Origin: Xanthobacteraceae bacterium
Lineage (GTDB): Bacteria > Pseudomonadota > Alphaproteobacteria > Rhizobiales > Xanthobacteraceae
DNA: 64,000 bases
NCBI GenBank assembly: GCA_022844485.1
Contig: JALHLQ010000014.1
Location: 38,383 to 102,382, forward strand
Direction of reading: 5' to 3'
Position numbers and translations under genes: made by a program
Notes under the pieces: model-generated
Told to the model about the DNA's origin: nothing
Database searches by the model: none
Seen by the model: only the letters and a program-made list of their open reading frames with translations
In this document: positions 54,032 through 64,000 of the stretch, piece after piece
How the letters are laid out: each line of letters begins with the position of its first letter
Numbering within the stretch: position 1 is the stretch's first letter

Positions 54032-54101
54032 GGTCATGCGTCTTATGTAGCGCGCGAGCGCCGGATTTCGAGCCCCGCCATCAGTACCGGTCGCGGCGGC
54101 C

Positions 54102-55027
54102 TCACGCGTCGGCGTGCAGGCACCAGGCGAGCAGGCCCTTCTGGGCGTGCAAGCGGTTCTCGGCCTCGTCGAACACCACGGATTGCGGGCCGTCGATCAC
54201 TTCGTCGGTGACCTCCTCGCCGCGGTGCGCCGGCAGGCAGTGCATGAACAGCGCGTCGGGCCGCGCTTTGCGCATCAGCGCGCCGTTGACCTGGTAGCGT
54301 TTGAGCACGTTGTGGCGGCGCTTGCCGTCGCGGTCGCCCATCGACACCCAGGTGTCGGTGACGACGCAATCGGCGTCCTTCACGGCCCGCTCCGGATCGT
54401 CGCCGATCTCGATCGCCGCGCCAGACGCCTTCACCCAGTCCATCAGCCACTTCTTCGGCCGCAGCTCGGACGGCGTCGCCACCCGGAGCTGGAAGTCGAA
54501 GCGCTCGGCCGCGTGCATCCAGGAGGCCAGCACGTTGTTGGAATCGCCGGTCCAGGCCACGGTGCGGCCGCGGATCGATCCGCGCTTTTCTTCGAAAGTC
54601 ATCACGTCGGCCAGCACCTGGCAGGGATGCGAGCGCCGCGTAAGCCCGTTGATCACCGGAATGGTCGCATGCTTGGCGAGCTCGGCCACCGCCTCATGAT
54701 CGAGGATGCGGATCATGATGGCGTCGACATAGCGCGACAGCACGCGCGCGGTGTCGGCCAGCGTCTCGCCGCGGCCGAGCTGCATTTCCTGCGCAGTCAG
54801 CAGGATCGCCTCACCGCCGAGCTGGCGCATGCCGACGTCGAACGACACGCGCGTGCGGGTCGACGGCTTGTCGAACACCATCGCCAAGGTCTTGCCGGCG
54901 AGCGGCGCCGACTGCACGCCGCGCGCGCGCTCGGCCTTCAGGGCGCGGCTGCGGTCGATCAGTCCCGCCAGCACCGGCTTGGGGATGTCGATCAGGTCGA
55001 GGAAATGGCGCACGCCGTTGTTGGCCA

Positions 55028-55028
<1 letters not shown>
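54102..55028 (-). CDS. argF: Ornithine carbamoyltransferase
   Basis: 308 residues. The carbamoyl-phosphate motif [10 protein letters not shown] and HPCQ, plus the ornithine loop [12 protein letters not shown], are present. It forms citrulline in arginine biosynthesis. Its ATG overlaps the argD stop by one base (TGATG), so translation is coupled. An open frame extends far upstream through argD in another frame and is rejected. Confidence 0.9.
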
Positions 55029-56233
<1,205 letters not shown>

Positions 56234-56648
56234 AGCCGGTGTCCACGAAACGTGCGTGCTTGCGCATCAGCCTAAGCGAGACGATCACCTACTTTTCGGT
56301 CATGCGCGGACCGAAAATGAAATGTGCCGCCTCGCGGGGCGGCACATAAGTCATTGTATTGGTGGGCCCGGCGCTGTCAACGGGGCGTCGGGAACTCCGA
56401 TTCGCGACTCAATTATGCCGCAAGGCCCGATTCTAAAGGAAAACCTGTTGGTAGGTGCGCTTTCGGCGATTGCAAATGCTTGCGCGTGAGTCAACCCATA
56501 GTGTAGTTTTTGGGTCAGCTAGTACGACATCTCGTGCTGCTGACGCTTTCTAGTTCATTCCTGGCGTGGTTGCGTTCAGGCGTCCGAAAGGCCGCCCGAC
56601 GACGGGGGTGGATTCCGACCAAGGCATTGAATTGCCGAGGAGAAAACG
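56234..56648. other. Intergenic region between argD and gcrA with hairpin and GANTC sites
   Basis: No gene. It has a hairpin GTGCCGCC/GGCGGCAC (56324-56345) and two GANTC sites (56406-56410 GACTC; 56488-56492 GAGTC), the targets of the CcrM methyltransferase. The right part should include the gcrA promoter, which faces right; the left part the argD promoter, which faces left. Confidence 0.5.
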
Positions 56649-57134
56649 ATGGGCTGGACCGACGAACGGGTCGAATTGCTGAAGAAACTTTGGGCGGACG
56701 GCCTTTCGGCCAGTCAAATCGCCGCAGAGCTCGGCGGCATCACCCGCAACGCCGTCATCGGCAAGGTACACCGCCTGGGCCTGTCCGGCCGCGCCAAGAG
56801 CCCCTCCTCGGCCAGCCCCAGGCCGCGCAAGACCCGCCCCTCCGGCATGCTGCGCGTCTCGCGCCCGGCGATGCGCGGCAACACCGCCCTGGCCTACGAC
56901 TACGAGCCGGAACCGGAACCGGAACTGATCGAGATCCCGGTCGAGCAGCGCAAGACCCTGCTGCAGCTCAACGAGCGGACCTGCCGCTGGCCGATCGGCG
57001 ATCCGGGCAGCGGTGACTTCTTCTTCTGCGGCGGCGAGGCCGCCAGCGAGCTGCCCTATTGCTCGTACCATAGCCGCGTCGCCTATCAGCCGGCCTCCGA
57101 GCGCCGGCGCGACAAGCGGCCGTTCAGGGGCTGA
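56649..57134 (+). CDS. gcrA: GcrA cell-cycle regulator
   Basis: 161 residues. The N-terminal helix-turn-helix (WTDERVELLKKLWADGLSAS, then AAELGGITRNAVIGKVHRLGL) and the C-terminal sigma-70-binding domain with CRWPIGDPGSGDFFFCGGEA and YCSYHSRVAYQP are characteristic. GcrA binds methylated GANTC sites and sigma-70 RNA polymerase to control the alphaproteobacterial cell cycle. GAGGAG precedes the ATG. GANTC sites lie upstream of the gene. Confidence 0.95.
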   Translation: MGWTDERVELLKKLWADGLSASQIAAELGGITRNAVIGKVHRLGLSGRAKSPSSASPRPRKTRPSGMLRVSRPAMRGNTALAYDYEPEPEPELIEIPVEQRKTLLQLNERTCRWPIGDPGSGDFFFCGGEAASELPYCSYHSRVAYQPASERRRDKRPFRG

Positions 57135-57228
57135 GCGAATTTTCGACGGAAGCCGATAGGGCCGGGCATGGCCCGTCGAAGACGGGCGTGACCGTAATTC
57201 GTTGAAGACGGGCGTGAACGCCCTTATG

Positions 57229-57936
57229 TCATGTCCCGGTCATCCGGCCGAAGCGGTCGTCGAGCGAATAGCCGGCGCCGCGCACGGTGCGGATCGGATC
57301 GGTGAGGTTGCCGCGATTGATCGCCTTGCGCAGGCGGCCGACATGGACGTCGACCGTGCGCTCGTCGATGTAGATGTCCGAGCCCCAGACCCCGTCGAGC
57401 AACTGCTCACGCGAAAACACCCGGCCGGGCCGCTCCATCAAGAACTCGAGCAGGCGGTATTCGGTCGGGCCGAGATCGATCGGGCGGCCATTGCGCACGA
57501 CGCGCTTCTTCTCGCGGTCGAGCTCCAGATCGCCGATGGTGAGCACGGTGGCGACCCGTTCCGGATTGGCGCGGCGCAGCAAAGCGCGCACGCGCGCCAG
57601 CAGCTCGGGCACCGAGAACGGCTTGACGATGTAGTCGTCGGCGCCGGTGGCGAGCCCGCGGACTTTTTCGCTCTCCTCGCCGCGCGCGGTGAGCATGATG
57701 ATGGGCAGTTGCCGCGTCTCCGGCCGCGCGCGCAGGCGGCGGCACAACTCGATGCCGGAGAGGCCGGGCAGCATCCAGTCGAGCACCACCAGGTCGGGCG
57801 TCGCTTCCTTGAGGCGCGTGTCGGCGTCGTCGCCGCGCGCGGCGGTCTCGACCTCGTAGCCTTCCGCCTCAAGATTGTAGCGCAGGAGCATGGTCAGCGG
57901 CTCCTCGTCTTCTACGATCAGGATGCGTGCGCTCAT
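57229..57936 (-). CDS. phoB: Phosphate regulon response regulator PhoB
   Basis: 235 residues. Receiver domain with phospho-acceptor Asp53 in VLDWMLPGLSG and Lys in VKPFS, then a winged-helix OmpR/PhoB DNA-binding domain (PTEYRLLEFLMERPGRVFSR; IYIDERTVDVHVGRLRKAI; TVRGAGYSL). It is phosphorylated by PhoR and activates genes with a Pho box such as the pst operon. It follows phoU in the same direction. Confidence 0.95.
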   Translation of the reverse strand: MSARILIVEDEEPLTMLLRYNLEAEGYEVETAARGDDADTRLKEATPDLVVLDWMLPGLSGIELCRRLRARPETRQLPIIMLTARGEESEKVRGLATGADDYIVKPFSVPELLARVRALLRRANPERVATVLTIGDLELDREKKRVVRNGRPIDLGPTEYRLLEFLMERPGRVFSREQLLDGVWGSDIYIDERTVDVHVGRLRKAINRGNLTDPIRTVRGAGYSLDDRFGRMTGT

Positions 57937-57950
57937 AAGTTTTTTCCGTG

Positions 57951-57999
57951 GCGCATGATCTTATCCGAAAACCGGTTCCGACTTTTCGGGATCATGCGC
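57951..57999. repeat. Rhizobial intergenic palindrome between phoU and phoB
   Basis: GCGCATGATC and GATCATGCGC form the outer stem; CCGAAAA and TTTTCGG the inner stem. A partial copy of the inner part lies near 49560 (CCGAAAACCGGTTC). Repeats of this form are common in Rhizobiales. Confidence 0.7.
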
Positions 58000-58006
58000 T
58001 TTTCCG

Positions 58007-58726
58007 TTACCGGTCGCCGGCCGTGCGCAGCGCGGCGAGCGTCGTGGTGTCGCCTTTCGGCCGCTGGTCGGCGATCGGCTTGCCTTCGATCATGTAATGC
58101 ACAGTTTCGGCGATGTTGGTGGCGTGATCGCCCATGCGCTCGATGTTCTTGGCGCAGAACATCAGGTGGATGCAGAAGGTGATGTTACGCGGGTCTTCCA
58201 TCATGTAGGTGAGCAGTTCGCGGAACACCGAGGTGCAGACCGCGTCGATCTCCTCGTCGCCGCGCCATACCACCAGCGCCTTGGCGACGTCGCGCCGGCC
58301 GTAGGCATCGAGCACGGTCTTGAGCTGCTCAAGCAGCAGGTCGGTCATGTGCTCGACGCCGCGGATGAGCTTTGGCGGCGGGAATTCGGCATTGAGCGCG
58401 ATCACACGCTTGGCGATGTTCTTGGCCAGGTCTCCGATGCGCTCGAGATCGTTGGCGAGGCGCAGCGCGCCCACCACTTCGCGCAGGTCGACCGCCATGG
58501 GCTGGCGGCGGGCGATGGTGAGGATGGCCTTTTCCTCGATCTCGCGCTGGAGCGCGTCGATATTCGCGTCGGCGGCGGTGACGCGCGCCGCCATCGTCGT
58601 GTCGCGCTTGGCCAGCGCGTCGACCGAATCGGCAACCTGCTTCTCGGCGAGACCGCCCATCTCGGCGACCATGCGCGCCAGATCCTGCAGGTCAGTATCG
58701 AATGCCTTCGTCGTATGTTCGGTCAT
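58007..58726 (-). CDS. phoU: Phosphate transport regulator PhoU
   Basis: 239 residues of two tandem PhoU domains (three-helix bundles) with the metal-binding motifs of the family: LRLANDLERIGDLAKNIAKR in the first and MFCAKNIERMGDHATNIAE in the second. PhoU links Pst transport to PhoR inhibition. A longer frame to 58933 has no start signal, so ATG 58726 is chosen. It lies between pstB and phoB. Confidence 0.95.
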   Translation of the reverse strand: MTEHTTKAFDTDLQDLARMVAEMGGLAEKQVADSVDALAKRDTTMAARVTAADANIDALQREIEEKAILTIARRQPMAVDLREVVGALRLANDLERIGDLAKNIAKRVIALNAEFPPPKLIRGVEHMTDLLLEQLKTVLDAYGRRDVAKALVVWRGDEEIDAVCTSVFRELLTYMMEDPRNITFCIHLMFCAKNIERMGDHATNIAETVHYMIEGKPIADQRPKGDTTTLAALRTAGDR

Positions 58727-58760
58727 TGTCCTGGTCCCTCGAGCCGCAGCGCGGTTGTCG

Positions 58761-59576
58761 TCAGCCGAAGCGGCCGGTGATGTAATCCTGGGTGCGGCGG
58801 TCGGTCGGGGTGGTGAAGATGCGCGAGGTCTCCCCGAATTCGACAAGTTCGCCGAGGTACATGAAGGCGGTGTAGTCGGAGACGCGCGCCGCCTGCTGCA
58901 TATTGTGGGTGACGATGGCGATCGTGTAGTCATCCTTCAGTTCGTCGATCAATTCCTCGATTTTGGCGGTGGAGATCGGATCGAGCGCCGAGGCCGGCTC
59001 GTCGAACAGGATCACTTCCGGGCGCACCGCCACCGTGCGCGCGATGCACAGGCGCTGCTGCTGGCCGCCCGAGAGCGACAGCCCGCTGGCCCCGAGCTTG
59101 TCCTTGACCTCCTCCCACAGCGCGGCGCGCTGGAGGGCGTGGCGGACGCGGTCGTCGAGCTCGGATTTCGGCAGCTTCTCGTAGAGCCTGATGCCGAAGG
59201 CGATATTCTCGTAGATCGTCATCGGGAACGGCGTCGGCTTCTGGAACACCATGCCGACCTTGGCGCGCAACAGATTGAGGTCCTGCGACGGCGCCAGGAT
59301 ATCCTGATTATCCATCATCACCTGGCCGGTGGCGCGCTGGTGCGGGTAGAGGTCGTACATCCGGTTGAGGACGCGCAACAGCGTGGACTTGCCGCAGCCC
59401 GAGGGGCCGATGAAGGCGGTCACCTTGCCTTGGTAGAGCGGCACGTTGATGCTCTTGAGGGCGCGGTTGTCGCCGTAGAAGAAATCGAGATTGCTCACCG
59501 AAATCTTTTCGACCATGTCCGCGCCGCTGGCCGCGGTATGGGTAACGGTCGGGACGGTGAAGCTTGCTACGCTCAT
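58761..59576 (-). CDS. pstB: Phosphate ABC transporter ATPase PstB
   Basis: 271 residues with Walker [10 protein letters not shown], signature [13 protein letters not shown], and Walker [14 protein letters not shown]. It drives phosphate import through PstC/PstA. Its ATG overlaps the pstA stop (ATGA). The N-terminal 20 residues before [14 protein letters not shown] are an unstructured extension. The frame is open to 60005 but that is inside pstA and is rejected. Confidence 0.95.
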   Translation of the reverse strand: MSVASFTVPTVTHTAASGADMVEKISVSNLDFFYGDNRALKSINVPLYQGKVTAFIGPSGCGKSTLLRVLNRMYDLYPHQRATGQVMMDNQDILAPSQDLNLLRAKVGMVFQKPTPFPMTIYENIAFGIRLYEKLPKSELDDRVRHALQRAALWEEVKDKLGASGLSLSGGQQQRLCIARTVAVRPEVILFDEPASALDPISTAKIEELIDELKDDYTIAIVTHNMQQAARVSDYTAFMYLGELVEFGETSRIFTTPTDRRTQDYITGRFG

Positions 59577-60430
59577 GACGATTTTCTCTGTGCGGCGAGG
59601 AGACGGGCGACGATGCTTAGCGCCAGCACCGTCAGGGTGATGATCAGCGCGCCGGTCCAGGCCAAGTCCTGCCAATCTTTGTAAGGACTGAGCGCGAACT
59701 GGAAGATGACGACCGGCAGGCTCGCCATCGGCGCGTTCATGTTCAGGCTCCAGAACTGGTTGTTCAGCGCGGTGAATAGCAGCGGCGCGGTTTCGCCGGA
59801 GATGCGTGCGATCGCGAGCAGGACGCCGGTGATCATGCCGGCGCGCGCGGCGCGATAGGCGACCCTCCGGATCATCAGCGAGCGCGGCAGGCCGATCGAG
59901 GCCGCCGCCTCGCGCAAGGTATCCGGCACCAGGAGGAGCATGTCCTCGGTCGTTCGCACCACCACCGGCACCACGATCACCGCGAGTGCCACCGCGCCGG
60001 CCCAACCCGAGAAGTGGCCCATCTGCGCGACCATGATCTCGTAGACGAACAGGCCAATGACGATTGAGGGCGCGCTGAGCAGGATGTCGTTGATGAAACG
60101 CACCACGCTGGCGAGTTTGTCGTAGCGGCCGTATTCAGCCATGTAGGTGCCGGCAAGAATGCCGAGCGGCGTGCCGATCAGCACCGCCAGCACGGTCATG
60201 ATGAGGCTGCCCATGATCGGGTTGAGCAATCCACCGGCGGAGCCCGGCGGCGGCGTCATCTCGGTGAATACCGCCAGTGAAAGGCCGCCGAAGCCTTTCC
60301 ACAGCAGAACGGCAAGAATGAGCACCAGCCAGGACAGGCCGAAAGCTGTCGCGGCGAGCGACAGCCCCATGGTGATGGCGTTTTTCCGGCGGCGCTTGGC
60401 GTAGAGCGGCGTGAGGGCTGCGTCGCTCAT
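59573..60430 (-). CDS. pstA: Phosphate ABC transporter permease PstA
   Basis: 285 residues with six hydrophobic helices and the permease EAA-like loop ([21 protein letters not shown]). It starts [20 protein letters not shown], as in rhizobial PstA. It forms the membrane channel with PstC. It starts three bases after the pstC stop. Confidence 0.95.
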   Translation of the reverse strand: MSDAALTPLYAKRRRKNAITMGLSLAATAFGLSWLVLILAVLLWKGFGGLSLAVFTEMTPPPGSAGGLLNPIMGSLIMTVLAVLIGTPLGILAGTYMAEYGRYDKLASVVRFINDILLSAPSIVIGLFVYEIMVAQMGHFSGWAGAVALAVIVVPVVVRTTEDMLLLVPDTLREAAASIGLPRSLMIRRVAYRAARAGMITGVLLAIARISGETAPLLFTALNNQFWSLNMNAPMASLPVVIFQFALSPYKDWQDLAWTGALIITLTVLALSIVARLLAAQRKSS

Positions 60431-60433
60431 GGC

Positions 60434-61399
60434 TCAGGTTCCCAGCCGCGCGTTGAGCCGCATCAACATCACGCGCGCGATGGCAAGCACGATAAACGTT
60501 ATGATGAACAGGATGAGGCCGAGCGCGATCAAAGACGACGTGTAGATGTCCTCGACGGCCTCGGTAAACTCGTTGGCGATGGTGGCGGAAATGGTCGTGC
60601 CGGGCGCCAGGATCGAGCCGGAGATGCGGTGCGCATTGCCGATCACGAAGGTGACCGCCATGGTCTCGCCGAGCGCGCGGCCGAGGCCGAGCATGACGCC
60701 GCCGATGACGCCGACGCGTGTAAAGGGCAGCACGACGTAGCGCGCCACTTCCCACGTGGTGCAGCCGAGGCCGTAGGCAGCCTCCTTCAATACCGGCGGC
60801 ACCGCGTCGAACACATCGCGCGAAATCGATGTGATGAAGGGCAGCACCATGATCGCCAAGATCAAGCCTGAGGTAAGCACGCCGATCCCGTAAGGCGGGC
60901 CGGCGAACAGCGTCGAGAGGACGGGGACATCGCCGAACAGGCTGATCAACGCCGGCTGGACGTATTGCTGCAGGAAGGGCGCGAATACGAACAGACCCCA
61001 GATGCCGTAGATGATGCTGGGGATGCCGGCGAGCAGCTCAATGGCGATGCCGATCGGGCGGCGCAGCCACATCGGGCACAGTTCGGTGAGAAACAGCGCG
61101 ATGAACAGGCCGATCGGCACCGCGATCAGCATGGCGATGATGGAGGTAACGACAGTGCCGTAGATGGGCGCGATGGCGCCGAACTGTTCGGTGACCGGGT
61201 TCCAGCTTTCGGTAACGAGAAATCCGAAGCCGAATTTGCTCAATGCCGGCATTGAGCCATAGACCAGCGAAACGATGATGCCACCGAGAATGACCAGCAC
61301 GGCAACAGCCGCTACACGCGTCATGCCCCTGAAAATGGCGTCGTTCGCGCGCAGACGCTGAAGGACCTTGGCTCGGTCGACCTGTTCGGCCGCCGTCAT
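60434..61399 (-). CDS. pstC: Phosphate ABC transporter permease PstC
   Basis: 321 residues from ATG 61399. Six or seven hydrophobic helices; the EAA-like loop is KEAAYGLGCTTWEVARYVVLP. A frame to 61480 exists but the ATG at 61399 has AAGGCGG upstream. It partners with PstA and PstB. Confidence 0.9.
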   Translation of the reverse strand: MTAAEQVDRAKVLQRLRANDAIFRGMTRVAAVAVLVILGGIIVSLVYGSMPALSKFGFGFLVTESWNPVTEQFGAIAPIYGTVVTSIIAMLIAVPIGLFIALFLTELCPMWLRRPIGIAIELLAGIPSIIYGIWGLFVFAPFLQQYVQPALISLFGDVPVLSTLFAGPPYGIGVLTSGLILAIMVLPFITSISRDVFDAVPPVLKEAAYGLGCTTWEVARYVVLPFTRVGVIGGVMLGLGRALGETMAVTFVIGNAHRISGSILAPGTTISATIANEFTEAVEDIYTSSLIALGLILFIITFIVLAIARVMLMRLNARLGT

Positions 61400-61542
61400 C
61401 ACGCCGCCTTGTAGTGCAACGTCAGCCACAACTCGCCTCCGAGAAGATTGCACCGGGCTCTCCTTGGACCTTGCATTCAAGGGAGCTACTCAAGCGGCCT
61501 TGGAGCCGCAATACAAGCCGATCCTTACCGGCGGTGGACAAA

Positions 61543-61569
61543 GGAAGGGCGCCTTACCGGCGCCCTTCC
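61543..61569 (-). terminator. Hairpin between pstS and pstC
   Basis: GGAAGGGCGCC and GGCGCCCTTCC form a perfect 11-pair stem with a five-base loop, 15 bases after the pstS stop, with a short TTTG on the minus strand. It may reduce read-through, giving more PstS than permease. Confidence 0.65.
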
Positions 61570-61583
61570 CCATTGTCGTTTCG

Positions 61584-62630
61584 TTACATGGCCGCAAAGA
61601 CGGGCTTTCCGTTCGCGTCCTTGATCTCGGTCTTCCAGTAGTTCTCGATGTCCTTCACAACATTGGCCGGCATCGGAACGTAGTGCAGGTCCTCGGCCAT
61701 CTTGTCGCCCTTCTCGTAAGCCCAGGCGAAGAACTTGAGTGCCGACGCCGAAGCCGCGGGATCGACCGGTTTCTTGTACATGAGGATCCAGGTCGCCGCG
61801 GTCATCGGCCACGACTTGGCACCCGGCTGATTGGCAAGGATCAGGCCGTAGCCCGGCTTCGATTTCCAGTCGGCATTGGCGGCGGCGGCCTGGAACGCTT
61901 CCGAGGTCGGCTCGACAGCCTTGCCATCCTTGTTGATCATCTTGGTGTGGAGCAGCTTGTTCTGCAGCGCGTAGGCATACTCGACGTAGCCGATCGAGCC
62001 CTTGGTGTTGCCGACGTTGTTGGCGACGCCTTCGTTGCCCTTGGCGCCGATACCCATCGGCCACTGCACGGAGGTGTTGACGCCGACCTTGGACTTCCAG
62101 TCCGCGCTCACCTCAGCCAGGTAGTAGACGAAGTTATAGGTGGTGCCCGACCCGTCCGAACGATGCACGACCGCGATGGCCTGCTTGGGCAGCTTGGAGT
62201 TCGGGTTCAGCTTGGCGAGGGCCGGGTCGTCCCAGGTCTTGATCTCGCCGAGGAAGATCTTGGCGAGCGTCGGGCCGTCGATCGTGAGTTCGCCTGGCTT
62301 GATGCCTTCGAGATTGACCACCGGCACAATGCCACCCATGACGGCGGGGAACTGCGCAAGACCGAATTTTTCAAGGTCCTCGCCTTTGAGCGGCGCATCG
62401 CTGGCGCCGAAGGTGACGGTCTTGTTCTGAATCTGCTTGATGCCGCCGCCGGAGCCGATCGACTGATAGTTCAGCCCGATGCCGGTCTCCTTCTTATAGG
62501 CGTCGGCCCACTTGGCGTAGATCGGATAGGGGAAGGTGGCGCCGGCGCCGGAAATGTCGGCGGCGGTGGCCGGAGTATAGGTGGCGGCGGCAAGAAAGCC
62601 GGCGGCTACCAATGCGGTCCAGTGTTTCAC
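61584..62630 (-). CDS. pstS: Phosphate-binding periplasmic protein PstS
   Basis: 348 residues from GTG 62630 (GGAGAG upstream). Signal peptide [20 protein letters not shown], then the phosphate-binding domain with [45 protein letters not shown]. It delivers phosphate to PstC/PstA. A clear Pho box lies 212 bases upstream. It is separated from pstC by a stem-loop. Confidence 0.95.
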   Translation of the reverse strand: MKHWTALVAAGFLAAATYTPATAADISGAGATFPYPIYAKWADAYKKETGIGLNYQSIGSGGGIKQIQNKTVTFGASDAPLKGEDLEKFGLAQFPAVMGGIVPVVNLEGIKPGELTIDGPTLAKIFLGEIKTWDDPALAKLNPNSKLPKQAIAVVHRSDGSGTTYNFVYYLAEVSADWKSKVGVNTSVQWPMGIGAKGNEGVANNVGNTKGSIGYVEYAYALQNKLLHTKMINKDGKAVEPTSEAFQAAAANADWKSKPGYGLILANQPGAKSWPMTAATWILMYKKPVDPAASASALKFFAWAYEKGDKMAEDLHYVPMPANVVKDIENYWKTEIKDANGKPVFAAM

Positions 62631-62841
62631 GGGTTCTCTCCATTTTGGCGGACGAAGACGAACGCAGGCCGTGCGCAGCCTGCGCCGTAGATTTTTCGCG
62701 CCCGATGGGGGCGGCCGCTGTTGCTCGAAATCACGCTCTCCAAACTGCGCTTTCCGCGCAGTTGTTATTTGCGTTAGCTCAAGTTTGTCCTGAGCCGAGG
62801 CCAGCCATAGGCGCCGCATGTCACCGTTCTATAAAGCTTTG

Positions 62842-62859
62842 GTGACAGTCACATGACAG
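62842..62859 (-). promoter_or_regulatory. Pho box upstream of pstS
   Basis: On the minus strand the sequence is CTGTCATGTGACTGTCAC: two CTGTCAT/C half-sites in tandem 11 bases apart, the PhoB recognition pattern. It is in the gap between phoR and pstS, so the pst operon has its own promoter. Confidence 0.9.
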
Positions 62860-62866
62860 GGCAAGG

Positions 62867-64000
62867 CTATGAATTCATTGAGCTTTCTGCTCCGGCGGGA
62901 ATATCGCCGGTGCGCAAGGGCAGGTGCATTGTGAAGGTCGCGCCTTGCCCCAATGTGCTGTCGATGGTGAGCCTGCCGCCGTGCCGGTTGAGCACGTGTT
63001 TCACCAAAGCGAGGCCAAGGCCGGTGCCGCCTTGCGCCCGGCTGTCGGCGACGTCGACGCGGTAGAAGCGCTCGGTGAGCCGCGGCAGATGCTCCGGCGC
63101 AATGCCGGGACCGTAATCGCGCACCGCCAGCCGCGCCTCCGGCGTGCCGGCGCGCGTCTGTCCGCGCGTCAGCGCGATGTCGACGCGCTTGCCGGCCGCG
63201 CCATATTTGAGCGCGTTTTCCACCAGGTTCTCCAGCGCGCGGATCAATTCGTCGCGGTCGGCGAATACGGTGAGGGTTTCCGCCGGCGCATTCACCTTGA
63301 TCTCGACGCCGCGGTCGCGCGCCAAGGTCTGCAACCCGTCGGTGACCTGGCGCACGATCGGCGCCAGGTCCACCGCGGTGTTCGGCTGCAGATGCGCGTT
63401 GAGCTCGATGCGCGACAGCGACAGCAGGTCGTCGATCAGGCGCGCCATGCGGGTCGCCTGCCCGCGCATGATGCCGAGGAATTTTGCGCGCGCGCCGGGA
63501 TCGTCCTTGGCCGGTCCCTGCAAGGTCTCGATGAAGCCGAGCAAGGCGGCCAGCGGCGTACGCAATTCGTGGCTGGCATTGGCGATGAAGTCGGCGCGCA
63601 TTTCCTCCACGCGGCGCAGCGGCGTGAGGTCGTTGAAGGTCATCAGCAGAATCTCGTTCCGCCCGCCGCCGGGCAGCGTCACCGGCGTGACGAAGGCCTC
63701 GAACCAGCGGTCGAGCGGCACGCGCTCGAAGAACTCGACGCGCTGCGGCTCGCCGCGCTTGCCGGCGCGGCGGATGGCGTCGACCAGTTCCGGCATGCGC
63801 AAAGTGATCAGCGCCGGCTCGCCGCGGCGCAGCGCCGGCGTGATGGAGGTGGCTGCCGCGTTGAAGGCGATCACGCGGCCGTCCCGGTCGAGCACGATGG
63901 CGGGCGCCGTCAGGCCGCCGATCAGCGCATCGATCAGCGGCGCCTGCGGATGGGTGGAGGCCGGAGCGCTCAAGCGCGCAACGCCGGCGTCGGCGCCGGC
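62867..64000 (-). CDS. phoR: Phosphate regulon sensor kinase PhoR (5' end outside the window)
   Basis: The frame is open through the right window edge; the first TTG (63973) is only one possible start. A PAS domain (VLDRDGRVIAFNAAA) is followed by the dimerisation/His domain (ADFIANASHELRTPLAALLGF, His about 135 from 63973) and the ATPase domain (LENLVENALKYG; GPGIAPEHLPRLTERFYRV; GTGLGLALVKHV). It phosphorylates PhoB at low phosphate. The usual N-terminal membrane segments are not in view. Confidence 0.9.
   Translation of the reverse strand, partial: AGADAGVARLSAPASTHPQAPLIDALIGGLTAPAIVLDRDGRVIAFNAAATSITPALRRGEPALITLRMPELVDAIRRAGKRGEPQRVEFFERVPLDRWFEAFVTPVTLPGGGRNEILLMTFNDLTPLRRVEEMRADFIANASHELRTPLAALLGFIETLQGPAKDDPGARAKFLGIMRGQATRMARLIDDLLSLSRIELNAHLQPNTAVDLAPIVRQVTDGLQTLARDRGVEIKVNAPAETLTVFADRDELIRALENLVENALKYGAAGKRVDIALTRGQTRAGTPEARLAVRDYGPGIAPEHLPRLTERFYRVDVADSRAQGGTGLGLALVKHVLNRHGGRLTIDSTLGQGATFTMHLPLRTGDIPAGAESSMNS

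Noticed and set aside
58320..59684. A 454-codon frame on the plus strand
   Set aside because: Antisense to phoU and pstB, both clearly real.

Overview
The window is high-GC alphaproteobacterial DNA, most likely from a Hyphomicrobiales (Rhizobiales) chromosome. The support is a GcrA cell-cycle regulator with GANTC sites upstream, a SAM-II riboswitch in front of metZ, a double-length DCD-type dCTP deaminase, an argD-argF-hslO cluster, and a complete phoR-pstSCAB-phoU-phoB locus. Genus cannot be fixed from sequence reading alone.

Three blocks are visible. Left flank (1-3402): an unknown zinc-ribbon gene, a GNAT acetyltransferase, rsmJ, a secreted L,D-transpeptidase and a small membrane protein, ending at tRNA-Gly(CCC). 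A 29-base copy of the 3' end of that tRNA at 1705-1733 suggests that an older element once used the same tRNA. Middle (3439-44578): a genomic island of about 41 kb bounded by a 37-bp direct repeat that is the 5' half of the tRNA gene, with a tyrosine integrase and an AlpA-like protein at its right end. Right flank (44579-64000): housekeeping genes.

From left to right the island carries: (a) a tight four-gene leftward operon of a class II-like ribonucleotide reductase, a Nudix hydrolase, an HD-family protein and an XRE/TPR-like protein, which is the best candidate here for an undescribed system; (b) a leftward group with an MT-A70 adenine methyltransferase, a Replic_Relax-like protein, a very large membrane protein ending in a UbiA prenyltransferase domain, and a VirD4/HerA-type ATPase; (c) a complete qatABCD antiphage operon behind a structured non-coding leader; (d) a large serine recombinase with a replication-type ATPase, an XRE protein and a RuvC-fold protein; (e) a metal-resistance block: outer-membrane factor, adaptor, PII-like protein and CzcA pump, then a CDF transporter and a Zn/Cd-type P-type ATPase, followed by an SCO copper chaperone and a frame-broken PilZ gene; (f) a second VirD4/HerA-type ATPase, then alpA and int.

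The insertion geometry is unusual. The island supplies the 5' half and the promoter region of tRNA-Gly(CCC), while the original host tRNA promoter is left at the far end pointing into the integrase gene. In the right flank, metZ is under SAM-II control, dcd and metZ diverge, an OpgC-like and two SGNH-hydrolase-like genes form a cell-surface polysaccharide-type cluster, and the phosphate locus is read leftward from a clear Pho box upstream of pstS.
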